DNA of 64,000 nucleotides from Bacillota bacterium (lineage in GTDB: Bacteria > Bacillota > DTU030 > DUMP01): NCBI GenBank assembly GCA_030154105.1, contig JASKKP010000001.1:17967-81966 (forward strand), read 5' to 3'. The notes beneath the pieces were generated by a model, which was not told the origin of the DNA, ran no database searches, and worked only from the letters and a program-made list of their open reading frames with translations. This document shows positions 1 through 7,144 of the stretch, in pieces. Position 1 is the first letter of the stretch; each line of letters opens with the position of its first letter. Both the position numbers and the translations under genes were made by a program.

Positions 1-1081
1 TGGCTTCCCGGCCCCTTAAACCCACCCGGTTCTCCGGCAAAGCCAGTGCCCTGGCCAGAGCCTGAGGTAGGGTAGGGGTAAGGCTACCGCCGCCGACGAG
101 AAGCACTGCGTCGGGCGGGCGGCCGTTTAAGTTCAGGATTTCCGCGGCCACCTGCTCGGCCAGACTTTCGATGGCCGGCGTAAGCTCCCTTATGATGCTC
201 GCGGCTTCCTCTTCCCGCCTCTGCCCTAAAATGTCGGTAAAGGTCACCGGCCCGCCTGCGGTCAGGCGGCGCTTCACGGCTTCACCGCCGGCGAAGTCCA
301 GGAGGTAGCGTTGGCAAAGGGCATCGGTAATCTCGTCACCGGCCACGGGTACCATCGCGTAGGCATAGATGTGCCCGTGGCGGACGAGGGCGATATCGGA
401 AGTTCCGGCGCCGATGTCTACTAAAGCCAGGTTGAGTTGGCGCATGCCGGGCGGGATGCTTACCTCGAGCGCCGCAATGGGCTCCAGGGTAAGACTGGCC
501 GCCTCCAGGCCGGCGCGGCGAAGTACGGCGAAGAGGCTGTCCACAACGACGCGCGGGAGAAAAGTGGCAATGACGGAGAGCCCGATTTCCTGCCCGAACT
601 GTCCTACGAGTTCCGTGATGGGGGCTCCTTCCAGTATGTACCCGGTAACGCTATAGCCCACGCAGAAGTAACCGGCTGCGGCTATTTGTCCCTGCTCACG
701 CGCCAGGGACTCCTGAGCTGCGCGCAGCGCTTCAAGCTCCAGAGCGCGTACGTCCTGCTGCGTGACTTCTTCGGCCGCCGCCTTCTCGCGCCGCGCCTCG
801 CCGCGCGCCGTCTTCAAAGCTCGGCCCGCAGCGGCTACGGCCGCCCGGGTAAGTTTTTGGCGGGTGCGGCGCTCCAGGGCCTCTTTTACTTTCAGCACTC
901 CTTGCGCCACCGCCGCCACATCGTGCACCTGGCCGTCGTACATGGCCCGACTTTGGTGTTCGTAAACTTCGGCCGCGCGGATGTGGTAGCCGCGGGCCGT
1001 GCGCTCCATGATCAACCCTACAATGGTGCGCGTGCCGATATCCAGGGCGAAGATTTGCTGCGCCGGCGCTTCAGCGGGCAT
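1..1081 (-). CDS. FtsA/PilM-like actin-fold ATPase (3' end beyond window)
   Basis: Partial: at least 360 codons run off the left edge. The ATG at 1081 has a GAGGTGG ribosome site about 7 nt upstream. The N-terminus carries the phosphate-1 motif of the actin/Hsp70 fold (FALDIGTRTIVGLI, residues 11-24). Phosphate-2 is VDIGAGTSDIAL near residue 221, and an adenosine-type LLVGGGS motif follows near residue 335. An FtsA-like 1C region with Glu/Ala/Arg-rich helices lies between them. These motifs place it with FtsA/PilM/MreB-type ATPases. It is not obviously the division-cluster FtsA, because no ftsZ or ftsQ is adjacent; it is more like the stand-alone 'FtsA domain' proteins of Clostridia, whose role I do not know. 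It is divergent from the WYL regulator gene at 1451. Confidence 0.75.
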   Translation of the reverse strand, partial: MPAEAPAQQIFALDIGTRTIVGLIMERTARGYHIRAAEVYEHQSRAMYDGQVHDVAAVAQGVLKVKEALERRTRQKLTRAAVAAAGRALKTARGEARREKAAAEEVTQQDVRALELEALRAAQESLAREQGQIAAAGYFCVGYSVTGYILEGAPITELVGQFGQEIGLSVIATFLPRVVVDSLFAVLRRAGLEAASLTLEPIAALEVSIPPGMRQLNLALVDIGAGTSDIALVRHGHIYAYAMVPVAGDEITDALCQRYLLDFAGGEAVKRRLTAGGPVTFTDILGQRREEEAASIIRELTPAIESLAEQVAAEILNLNGRPPDAVLLVGGGSLTPTLPQALARALALPENRVGLRGREA

Positions 1082-1450
1082 GCCTTGACCACCTCACCCA
1101 CAAAAGTTCGCCGTCTTTCGCCGAGTTTCCTGCCGCGTCTTTGGCCTTCAGACGTCCGGATAGTTGGGACGGTGGTTCCGCGTATTGCGGAAAGCGCAAG
1201 AGAAGGAAATATGTTCAAAGCAGACAATTTTCTCCTCATGTTTTCTCCTCATGCGCTGATAAGAACGAAAGCGGTGGCGAGATGAGAAGGGGCATCTGGT
1301 TGGCCTTGCGCGACAATGCGGCATTATATTTACTCGGCTGGTCGGGTTCATCTTCCTCAAGCTCCCTTGCTCCTTCGCCTGCCTATCTGGTAGCAGGAAT
1401 TCTGCCGGAAAAAGAAGAAAGTTAAAGATGAAAGCGAGGTGCTTACGGGT
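1082..1450. other. Divergent intergenic region between FtsA-like and WYL genes
   Basis: A 369-bp spacer between two divergent genes, so it should hold both promoters. I see no hexamer pair good enough to call. The only clear structure is a perfect tandem duplication of a 13-bp unit at 1228-1253. An AT-rich stretch at 1322-1333 could be a -10 region for the WYL gene, but its -35 partner is poor. Confidence 0.4.
1228..1253. repeat. Tandem 13-bp direct repeat (2 copies)
   Basis: TTTTCTCCTCATG occurs twice back to back with no mismatch in the divergent spacer. It may be a regulator site or a replication-slippage product. Nothing else in the window repeats it. Confidence 0.6.
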
Positions 1451-2500
1451 ATGCGGCAGCCTTCTGCCCTGGACATCGAACGGCACAGCCTGTTTCGCCT
1501 GCACAAGATCGACCAGCTCATTCGCCAAAAAACGTATCCCAATGTTCCGCTTCTCAGCCGCTACCTGGAGGTGAGCACCCGTACCATTGAGCGAGACTTG
1601 GAGTTTTTGCGCGATCGCCTGGGCGCACCACTTAAGTACGACGCCAAACGGCGCGGCTATTTCTATACCCATGATGGTTTTTCTTTGCCCCGCCTTAAGC
1701 TTACCGAAGGCGAGCTGGTCGCCCTTTACTTGGGGCATAAACTCCTCAGCCAGTACAAAGGCACGCCGTACGAAGCGGCCATCGCCCAGGCCTTTGCCAA
1801 ACTGCGGATGTTTCTTCCCGATAGTGTAGAGGTGGACTTTGCGGAGGTCGACGGGTTTCTTTCTTTTGCCGTGGAGCCGCTCAGAGGCGATGAGGAACTC
1901 CTGGCGGCCCGCTTCCAAGAAGTGATACAGGCGATCCATGAACATGAGACCTTGGAGATCACTTACTATACGGCCAGCCGCAACGCCCAGACCGAGCGCC
2001 TGGTGGACCCATACCACCTGCGCTCGTACCATGGGGCCTGGTACCTGATCGCGTACTGCCACAGCCGGCGCGAAGTGCGCATCTTTGCTCTGGACCGGGT
2101 GCGCTCGCTGCGCCGCACAGGCCGGCATTTTAAAATCCCCGCAGGGTTTTCTCTGGAAGAGTATCTGGGCTACAGCCTGGGAATCGAACGGGGGCAGGAG
2201 CCGCGGGAGGTAGTTATCCGCTTCGACGCCGAGCAGGCGCGGTGGGTTAGAGAACGCCAGTGGCACCCTAGCCAAAAACTCACGCCGCTTCCCGACGGCT
2301 CGCTCCTCTTTAAGGTTACGGTAAGCGGCCTGGGCGAAGTAAAGCGCTGGGTGCTCGGTTTCGGCTGCCATGCCGAGGTACTGGCTCCGGAGGAACTGCG
2401 GCAGGCCGTCGCCCGCGAAGTGGCCGAGCTGGCCGGTAAGTACGGGGAATACCGGCCGACGGGACAAAGCCCAGGGCGCCCGGCAGCAGGCACCATTTAA
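1451..2500 (+). CDS. WYL-domain transcriptional regulator
   Basis: A 349-aa HTH plus WYL regulator. The N-terminal winged helix (about residues 8-65) includes the recognition-helix region VSTRTIERDLEFL, typical of the HTH_11/DeoR-like module. The C-terminal half has the diagnostic GAWYLIAYC (WYL) motif followed by VRIFALDRVRSL, then a WCX-type C-terminal domain. WYL proteins bind nucleic-acid-like or small ligands and often control DNA-damage, defence or stress genes. I chose ATG 1451 because GAGGTG lies 9 nt upstream; a GTG at 1439 would add four residues but sits inside that ribosome site. The DUF2642-like gene follows 55 nt downstream. The target genes cannot be told from sequence. Confidence 0.88.
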   Translation: MRQPSALDIERHSLFRLHKIDQLIRQKTYPNVPLLSRYLEVSTRTIERDLEFLRDRLGAPLKYDAKRRGYFYTHDGFSLPRLKLTEGELVALYLGHKLLSQYKGTPYEAAIAQAFAKLRMFLPDSVEVDFAEVDGFLSFAVEPLRGDEELLAARFQEVIQAIHEHETLEITYYTASRNAQTERLVDPYHLRSYHGAWYLIAYCHSRREVRIFALDRVRSLRRTGRHFKIPAGFSLEEYLGYSLGIERGQEPREVVIRFDAEQARWVRERQWHPSQKLTPLPDGSLLFKVTVSGLGEVKRWVLGFGCHAEVLAPEELRQAVAREVAELAGKYGEYRPTGQSPGRPAAGTI

Positions 2501-2555
2501 GAGCGGGGAGAATAGAGTAGGCGTGGAAAGAACCCTGGAAAAGGGGGCGAGTCCT

Positions 2556-2780
2556 ATGGCCGAAAGGTACGGCCCGGCTTACGAAGCGTACGGTTCGGCC
2601 GACCCGGTCTTTGCCGGCCACATGCAAGCCCTTGTGGGGCAAGTGGTAGATGCCGCCACTTGGGCCGGTACCGTGCAGGGCACCCTGGTCGACGTCTTTC
2701 CCGACCATCTCCTGATCCAGACGCCTTCGGCCCGCTACCACGTGCGGCTTAAAGCCATCGCCTTTGTGCGGGCCATGTAG
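2556..2780 (+). CDS. Small DUF2642-like protein
   Basis: A 74-aa protein. The core reads as a short beta-rich domain: GQVVDAATWAGTVQGTLVDV followed by a DHLLIQT strand and a final RLKAIAFV strand. This pattern (G-x-V-x-V-x-T-x-x-G-x-V-x-G-x-L-x-x-V) is like the DUF2642 family of small Firmicute proteins, some linked to spores. The start is ATG 2556 behind GGGGGCGAG; a GTG at 2523 could add 11 residues. A strong intrinsic terminator follows immediately. Function unknown; the family call is from pattern memory. Confidence 0.6.
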   Translation: MAERYGPAYEAYGSADPVFAGHMQALVGQVVDAATWAGTVQGTLVDVFPDHLLIQTPSARYHVRLKAIAFVRAM

Positions 2781-2786
2781 ATACGG

Positions 2787-2816
2787 CCCGGGGTTTCGGC
2801 GAAACCCCGGGTTTTC
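2787..2816 (+). terminator. Intrinsic terminator after DUF2642 gene
   Basis: A perfect 11-bp inverted repeat, CCCGGGGTTTC (2787-2797) and GAAACCCCGGG (2801-2811), with a 3-nt loop and then TTTTCT. It starts 7 nt after the stop codon. Confidence 0.9.
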
Positions 2817-3009
2817 TGCTGCTTCGAGGAGAGGGGCGGGCGCAGCCGGGTGGGGGCCCTGGCGACTGGATTGTCTTACCGGGCGCCGCATTACAATCTG
2901 GCCCGCCAGGAGGTACGGGCAGAGAAGGGCGGCATACATACGTAGGTGTCAGGAGGAGGGACGAAAATGGCTGTTGGGAACGGCCAGGCACTAACGAAAA
3001 AGCAACCGA

Positions 3010-3423
3010 TCACGGCTGCTTTTCGCTTATTCCCAAATATTGCTTCAGAGCACTTTGCAGTAAGTGAGAGAAATTTACGTTGTGCGCCTGGGCCAGGTCG
3101 TCGAGCCATTTGGGTATGGTCAAGGTTTTCTTGACGGCCCGTTGCTCCATTTCGTCTCGGAAAGGCGGCATCCACACTTCGACGAGCACGACGACCTGAT
3201 TGGGCTCCACTTTTATTTTGCCGGCGGGAGTAGGCTCTGGAATAGGGTAGCCGTTCTGTTCTAAGCCGTAGAGGTGAAGGGCCAGTGCTTCTTTAGCCAT
3301 GCGCAGCGCTTCTTCGTCATTGTCGCCACACGTAAAGCACCCTGGAAGGTCGGGAAACTCTACCGAGATGCCGTCCTCGGCGTAATCAAAGATTGCAGGA
3401 AAGATGTATCTGTCTTTTGCCAT
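3010..3423 (-). CDS. hicB: HicB-family antitoxin
   Basis: A 137-aa protein. Residues 5-60 form the HicB partial RNase-H fold (FPAIFDY, VEFPDLPGCFTCGDN, EEALRMAKEAL). A C-terminal ribbon-helix-helix-like DNA-binding segment (about 95-135: KKTLTIPKWLDDLAQ, then FSHLLQSALKQYLG) follows. HicB binds and neutralises HicA and represses the operon. I start at ATG 3423, which has AAAGGAGG 8 nt upstream, not at the in-frame start 11 codons earlier. It lies directly downstream of hicA with a 32-nt gap, in the usual toxin-first order. Confidence 0.92.
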   Translation of the reverse strand: MAKDRYIFPAIFDYAEDGISVEFPDLPGCFTCGDNDEEALRMAKEALALHLYGLEQNGYPIPEPTPAGKIKVEPNQVVVLVEVWMPPFRDEMEQRAVKKTLTIPKWLDDLAQAHNVNFSHLLQSALKQYLGISEKQP

Positions 3424-3455
3424 GACCTGGGCCTCCTTTCTCAGAATGAGAGGCA

Positions 3456-3650
3456 TTACTCCTCCAAACCTGCTTGTTTAAGTATGTTCCTAACTGTCTT
3501 GATCGGCAGGTTTTTTCTTGGGTGAGGGATGGTCACTAAGCCCTGTTTTGTCGGGTGCTTAAATTGATGGTGGCTGCCACTGATCCTATCAAGCACCCAA
3601 CCAGCTTTTTGGACCATGCGGATTAGCTCCCTCGACGAGTATGTTTTCAC
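3456..3650 (-). CDS. hicA: HicA-family mRNA interferase toxin
   Basis: A 64-aa dsRBD-like HicA (YcfA) protein of full family length. It has the typical SSRELIRMVQKAGW N-terminus and the GSHHQFKHP motif with the catalytic histidine (about residue 27), followed by VTIPHP. HicA cleaves translated mRNA. The GTG start at 3650 follows GAGGTGAGG. All key residues are present, so the toxin is probably active and needs HicB. It is transcribed from the promoter at 3672-3700. Confidence 0.93.
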   Translation of the reverse strand: MKTYSSRELIRMVQKAGWVLDRISGSHHQFKHPTKQGLVTIPHPRKNLPIKTVRNILKQAGLEE

Positions 3651-3671
3651 TCACCCTCACCTCTCAACCAG

Positions 3672-3700
3672 ATTATAATACGTATGAATACACGTATCAA
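3672..3700 (-). promoter_or_regulatory. hicAB promoter with embedded operator-like repeats
   Basis: On the minus strand TTGATA (3695-3700) is separated by exactly 17 nt from TATAAT (3672-3677). The spacer and -10 flank contain two ATACGT units about 12 nt apart, which together form a near-palindromic ATACGTAT/ATACACGTAT arrangement. This fits autorepression by the HicB ribbon-helix-helix domain. The first codon of hicA lies 22 nt downstream of the -10. Confidence 0.8.
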
Positions 3701-3851
3701 TAAAGAAGGCAAGGTTATGTGAATCGGGAGTTCTTCCACACCCCTGAGGATTCCTGGTCTGGCGGTCCCCGAGGATTACCCGGGGCCGGCTCAGCGGTAC
3801 AGCTACAACCCTGGGCCGCTAAAACCCAGAAACTTCTGGCGGGGAGAGGAG

Positions 3852-3877
3852 GATTTCCTTCCCTGCGTGTGGAAATC
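3852..3877. other. Short inverted repeat upstream of 3933 gene
   Basis: GATTTCC (3852-3858) pairs with GGAAATC (3871-3877) across a 12-nt loop, in a spacer that otherwise shows no gene. It may be a leader hairpin of the next gene; no T-run follows. Confidence 0.35.
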
Positions 3878-3932
3878 TGTATCAAAATCTCGAAAAGAGG
3901 TCCGGCCCAATAAACCAAAGGGGGTTGTACGG

Positions 3933-4253
3933 GTGGCCCTGGCTGACCTGGACGTGCAAGTGAACCTCTATCGGGACGGGGAGAAGTTTTTCGACCTGCT
4001 AAAGGCCGTGCTGCGCGAGTGGCACAAATCTCCCTGGCCCCATGAGCAAGAGCGTGCGGAGTACGCCAAAACTCTTTTTGCCGAGGCGCTGGCGGTGTAC
4101 CAAAATTACCTGGCCCGGGCACGGGAAAAAGTGGCCGGTGGGTATGCCACGCCGGCCGATCAAAAACTCTTGGAGCGCATGGAGGAACGTTTTAACTACT
4201 GGCAGGGGAAGTTCCAGGAGCTGACCGGCCAAAAAGAGCCTACCTGTTCCTGA
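3933..4253 (+). CDS. Hypothetical helical protein, 106 aa
   Basis: I do not recognise the family. The product is rich in charged and aromatic residues and predicted almost wholly alpha-helical (for example FFDLLKAVLREWHKS and AEYAKTLFAEALAVYQNYL). It has no cysteine cluster, signal peptide or membrane segment; its one Cys is next to the C-terminus. The GTG start at 3933 was chosen because AAAGGGGG lies about 9 nt upstream; the frame is open further upstream without a good ribosome site. A GC-rich hairpin follows the stop. Confidence 0.6.
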   Translation: MALADLDVQVNLYRDGEKFFDLLKAVLREWHKSPWPHEQERAEYAKTLFAEALAVYQNYLARAREKVAGGYATPADQKLLERMEERFNYWQGKFQELTGQKEPTCS

Positions 4254-4256
4254 TGA

Positions 4257-4285
4257 GACGGCCCGGAAAGCCCGGGCCGTCTTTG
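4257..4285 (+). terminator. Terminator-like hairpin
   Basis: GACGGCCCGG (4257-4266) pairs with CCGGGCCGTC (4272-4281), followed only by TTTG. The hairpin is strong but the T-tract is weak. It lies 3 nt after the stop at 4253. Confidence 0.6.
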
Positions 4286-4318
4286 CCCTCGGCGCTAGAG
4301 GATGGAGGTTTGTTAGGC

Positions 4319-4897
4319 GTGATGGATGCAGGTCGAGAACTGGAAAGGGACGCGGAACTTACGGAATTGGTGCGGGCCGCCCATGCGGCCGGGGCAACGC
4401 AGGCCGTGCTCATTCCGGCAGCGGCGGTAGAAGTTGACGAGCGGGTGCGGCTCAAGTGCCAGGTACCGCTTTGCGCGAATTACGGGCGGCGCCTCCTCTG
4501 CCCGCCTAACCTGCCGCCGGTGGCTGTTGTGCGGGAAATCGTCCGGCGCTACCGGGAGGCCCTTCTTCTAACCGTCCGTACTCCTCTTACGGGGAGCGAG
4601 GCGGAAAAACGTCGGGCCGCCCATGCGGCCGCGCTCCGGCTGCACCGCGCCGTGAATGCCGTGGAACGGGCGGCTCTACCGCACTTTCCCTTGGCCGCAG
4701 GCTTCATCGGCGGGGAGTGCTGGTTGTGCGAGGAGTGCGTTGGACCCGGCGGCACCTGCCGCCATCCCTTCGAAGCGCGCCCGGCCATGGAAGGAATGGG
4801 GATGGATGTGGTTGCCCTTTGCCGGAAGGCCGGCGTGCCGCTCAAGTTCCCCGTGGAGGATGAAGTTACCTGGGTGGGACTGGTGTTGGTAAGGTAA
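4319..4897 (+). CDS. DUF2284-type cysteine-rich metal-binding protein
   Basis: A protein of about 192 aa. Two cysteine clusters define it: C-x4-C-ANYGRRLLC-PP in the first half, and CWLCEECVGPGGTC in the second. This matches the DUF2284 'predicted metal-binding protein' pattern of anaerobes, where an Fe-S cluster or metal is likely. The GTG at 4319 (or ATG at 4322) follows GGAGGT at 4304-4309. The next gene starts 16 nt downstream, so it is probably co-transcribed with the ArsA-like pair. No substrate can be deduced. Confidence 0.8.
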   Translation: MMDAGRELERDAELTELVRAAHAAGATQAVLIPAAAVEVDERVRLKCQVPLCANYGRRLLCPPNLPPVAVVREIVRRYREALLLTVRTPLTGSEAEKRRAAHAAALRLHRAVNAVERAALPHFPLAAGFIGGECWLCEECVGPGGTCRHPFEARPAMEGMGMDVVALCRKAGVPLKFPVEDEVTWVGLVLVR

Positions 4898-4913
4898 GAA
4901 GGGAGCGAAAGAA

Positions 4914-5207
4914 ATGCGCCAAGGTGCGTGGGCGAAATTCTGGGAGACGGTGCGCGGCGTTTTTCAGGGCTCTTTTGATTTTGGCGAGCGAGCAGTGGCC
5001 GTGCTGCGCAAGGAGGCTTTTGAGGAAAACGACACCTTTCTCCTCCTCTGTTTTGCCGACCTCATCGGTATACCGGTGCCCACCTCTTATTACAGTATCG
5101 AACTTCTTCCCTACCTGGCTGAAGAGCTCGAGGGCTGGGAGAAGCGTATCTTGGAACGGAGGAGCGTGGTGGCGGAGAAGTTCGGCAAGCACGATTGGTG
5201 TTGCTGA
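4914..5207 (+). CDS. Small hypothetical partner of the ArsA-like ATPase, 97 aa
   Basis: A 97-aa protein with amphipathic helices, a hydrophobic stretch (TFLLLCFADLIGIPVP) and a C-terminal DWCC ending. I do not recognise a named family. It sits 58 nt before the ArsA-like ATPase with no terminator between. In this context it may be a client or cofactor of that ATPase. Two adjacent C-terminal Cys residues could bind metal; this is speculation. The start ATG 4914 has GGGAGCG upstream. Confidence 0.65.
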   Translation: MRQGAWAKFWETVRGVFQGSFDFGERAVAVLRKEAFEENDTFLLLCFADLIGIPVPTSYYSIELLPYLAEELEGWEKRILERRSVVAEKFGKHDWCC

Positions 5208-5265
5208 GGGCTTGGGGAGGGGGAACACTCCGCAAGGGAATGCTGACAAGAGGAGGCTTTTTACC

Positions 5266-6228
5266 GTGGCGGCATCCTTATGGGATAAGAAGGCCCTCTT
5301 TTTCGGCGGTAAAGGCGGCGTGGGCAAAACTACCTGTGCGGCGGCGTTCGGGCTCCTGGCAGCGCAGCGCGGCCTGAAGACCCTGGTAGTTTCGACCGAC
5401 CCGGCCCACAACTTGGGCGACATCTTTGCCGTCCACATCAACGAGGAGGGCGAGCTTGCACCCAACCTTTGGGGCTACGAGATCGATCCGGCCAAGGAGA
5501 GCAGCCGCTATATTGCCCAGATCAAAGAGCAGCTCAAAAACGTGGTCAGCCCGGTAATTATGGAAGAAATAGAGCGGCAGGTGGAAGCGGCCTATTCTGC
5601 TCCCGGCTCGGAAGAGGCGGCCGTCTTCGACAAGTTCATCGATATGTTGGAGCGCCTGGACCGGGAGTTCGACCTCCTGATTTTCGACACCGCACCTACC
5701 GGGCACACCCTACGCCTGCTTTCCCTCCCGGAGCTTCTTGCCGCCTGGATCGACCGCCTGATCAAGCAGCGGGAAAAGGCCAACCGGCTGCTGGCCATGG
5801 CCGCCGTGGGTGCGCCGGACCTAAAAGATAGGGCGAACAGGGAAGATCCGGTTCTTTCCACCCTCAAACGCCGCCAGGAGCGTTTCGGCCGGGCGCGGGA
5901 TTTCCTGGTGGACAGCCAGCAGGCGGCTTTTATCTTTGTCTTGAATGCGGAGAAGCTCCCCATACTGGAAACGAAGAAGGCGCTTTCGGTTTTAAAAAAG
6001 AATCACATTCCGGTGGGCGGCATTATCATCAACCGCCTCCTTCCCGAGACGGCCGCCGATGCGTTTTGGAGCCAGCGCAAAAGGCGCGAGGCCGAGTGCC
6101 TGGCCGAGATTGAAAGAAGCTTCGGCGACCTCATCCTGGCGCGCCTGCCGCTTCTTCCGGACGACATCTACGGCCGGGCCGCCCTGGATCAGGTGGTGGC
6201 GCTGCTGGCCCGGCAATTAGCGGCGTGA
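5266..6228 (+). CDS. ArsA/GET3-family ATPase
   Basis: A 320-aa single-domain ATPase. The deviant Walker A (GGKGGVGKTT, residues 14-23) with two lysines is diagnostic of the ArsA/MinD/GET3 class. A VVSTDPAHNLGD switch I and a DTAPTGHTLRLL switch II follow. The GTG at 5266 is preceded by AAGAGGAGG 9 nt upstream; the frame is open far upstream but overlaps the previous gene. The length fits single-domain ArsA/GET3 homologues, not the duplicated plasmid ArsA. No arsB, arsC or arsR is nearby, so arsenite export is not supported. A role in delivering a hydrophobic or metal client is equally possible. Confidence 0.87.
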   Translation: MAASLWDKKALFFGGKGGVGKTTCAAAFGLLAAQRGLKTLVVSTDPAHNLGDIFAVHINEEGELAPNLWGYEIDPAKESSRYIAQIKEQLKNVVSPVIMEEIERQVEAAYSAPGSEEAAVFDKFIDMLERLDREFDLLIFDTAPTGHTLRLLSLPELLAAWIDRLIKQREKANRLLAMAAVGAPDLKDRANREDPVLSTLKRRQERFGRARDFLVDSQQAAFIFVLNAEKLPILETKKALSVLKKNHIPVGGIIINRLLPETAADAFWSQRKRREAECLAEIERSFGDLILARLPLLPDDIYGRAALDQVVALLARQLAA

Positions 6229-6282
6229 GCGCGGTAGATGAGGAGAACCCATGGGCGGAACTACACCGAGGAGGAAAGCAAC

Positions 6283-6984
6283 GTGGAGATCGCCGAGCTT
6301 TTGCCGCCGCTTATCAAAGGGCGTTTCATCGCCCGCCCGAACCGCTTTCTTGCCCTGGTCGAGCTGGCCGGGCAGGAGGAGCGTGCCCATGTGGCGGACC
6401 CGGGGCGTCTTAAAGAGCTTTTGGTGCCCGGAGCCGGCGTGTATGTGGCGCCGGCCGAGCGGCCAGGGCGCCGCACCGCATATGACCTGCGCCTGGTGGA
6501 GGGGCCAGCGGGGTTGGTGGCGGTGGACAGCCGGGTGCCCAACCGCCTGGTGGGGCGGGCGCTGGCCGCCGGGATATGGCCCGAGTTCGCCGGTTATGCC
6601 TGCCTGAAGGAGGAGCCCCACGCGGGCGGCGGCCGTTTCGACTTCCTGCTTACGGGTGGCCGGCGGCCGGACTGCTATATTGAGGTGAAGGGCTGTACCT
6701 TGGTGGCCGGTGGTACGGCCCTTTTTCCCGATGCGCCTACGGCCCGGGGTGCGCGCCACATGCGCGAACTGGCGGCGCTGGCCCAAAGCGGGCGGCGAGC
6801 GGCGGTGGTCTTTGTCATCCAGCGCGCTGATGCCACCGCCTTCCGCCCCCACGCGGCGCTGGACCCGCTATTTACTGCGGAGCTCCGGGAAGCGGCGGCG
6901 AAAGGAGTAGAAGTCCGGGCCTTTCGCTGCCGCGTGAGCACTGCTGCCATCGCCCTAGACCGGGAAGTGCCCATCTGCCTTTGA
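6283..6984 (+). CDS. sfsA: SfsA family DNA-binding nuclease-like protein
   Basis: A 233-aa protein of full family length. It has the SfsA N-terminal OB-like segment (IKGRFIARPNRFLALV, HVADPGRLKELLVPG). The C-terminal PD-(D/E)XK-like core is GRFDFLL, then CYIEVKGCTL, then FPDAPTARGARHMREL. SfsA was first described as 'sugar fermentation stimulation' and binds DNA; the nuclease fold is intact here. The GTG at 6283 follows GAGGAGG with 8-nt spacing, better than the ATG at 6238. It lies 54 nt after the ArsA-like gene. Confidence 0.92.
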   Translation: MEIAELLPPLIKGRFIARPNRFLALVELAGQEERAHVADPGRLKELLVPGAGVYVAPAERPGRRTAYDLRLVEGPAGLVAVDSRVPNRLVGRALAAGIWPEFAGYACLKEEPHAGGGRFDFLLTGGRRPDCYIEVKGCTLVAGGTALFPDAPTARGARHMRELAALAQSGRRAAVVFVIQRADATAFRPHAALDPLFTAELREAAAKGVEVRAFRCRVSTAAIALDREVPICL

Positions 6985-7144
6985 GGCCGGTGCCCTCGCT
7001 TTCTCCGCCGGCCCATGCGTTGCCGAGGGAAGCTCTTCATCGGCCTTAGGAGAATGCCTCCTCCGGGGGAGGAATTTACGGCCCGGGCGTCTAAATCTAC
7101 CGAGGCTGGTTACGAACGGCAGGGCCAGAAAGGAGACCTCGGAC

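Noticed and set aside
1148..2467. Long minus-strand open frame (439 codons) opposite the WYL gene
   Set aside because: It has no domain-like sequence or good ribosome site, and the opposite strand encodes a clear WYL regulator. Long antisense frames are expected at this GC content.
5266..6228. Arsenite efflux ATPase
   Set aside because: It is a single-domain protein without ars neighbours; the fold is clear but the arsenic role is not supported.
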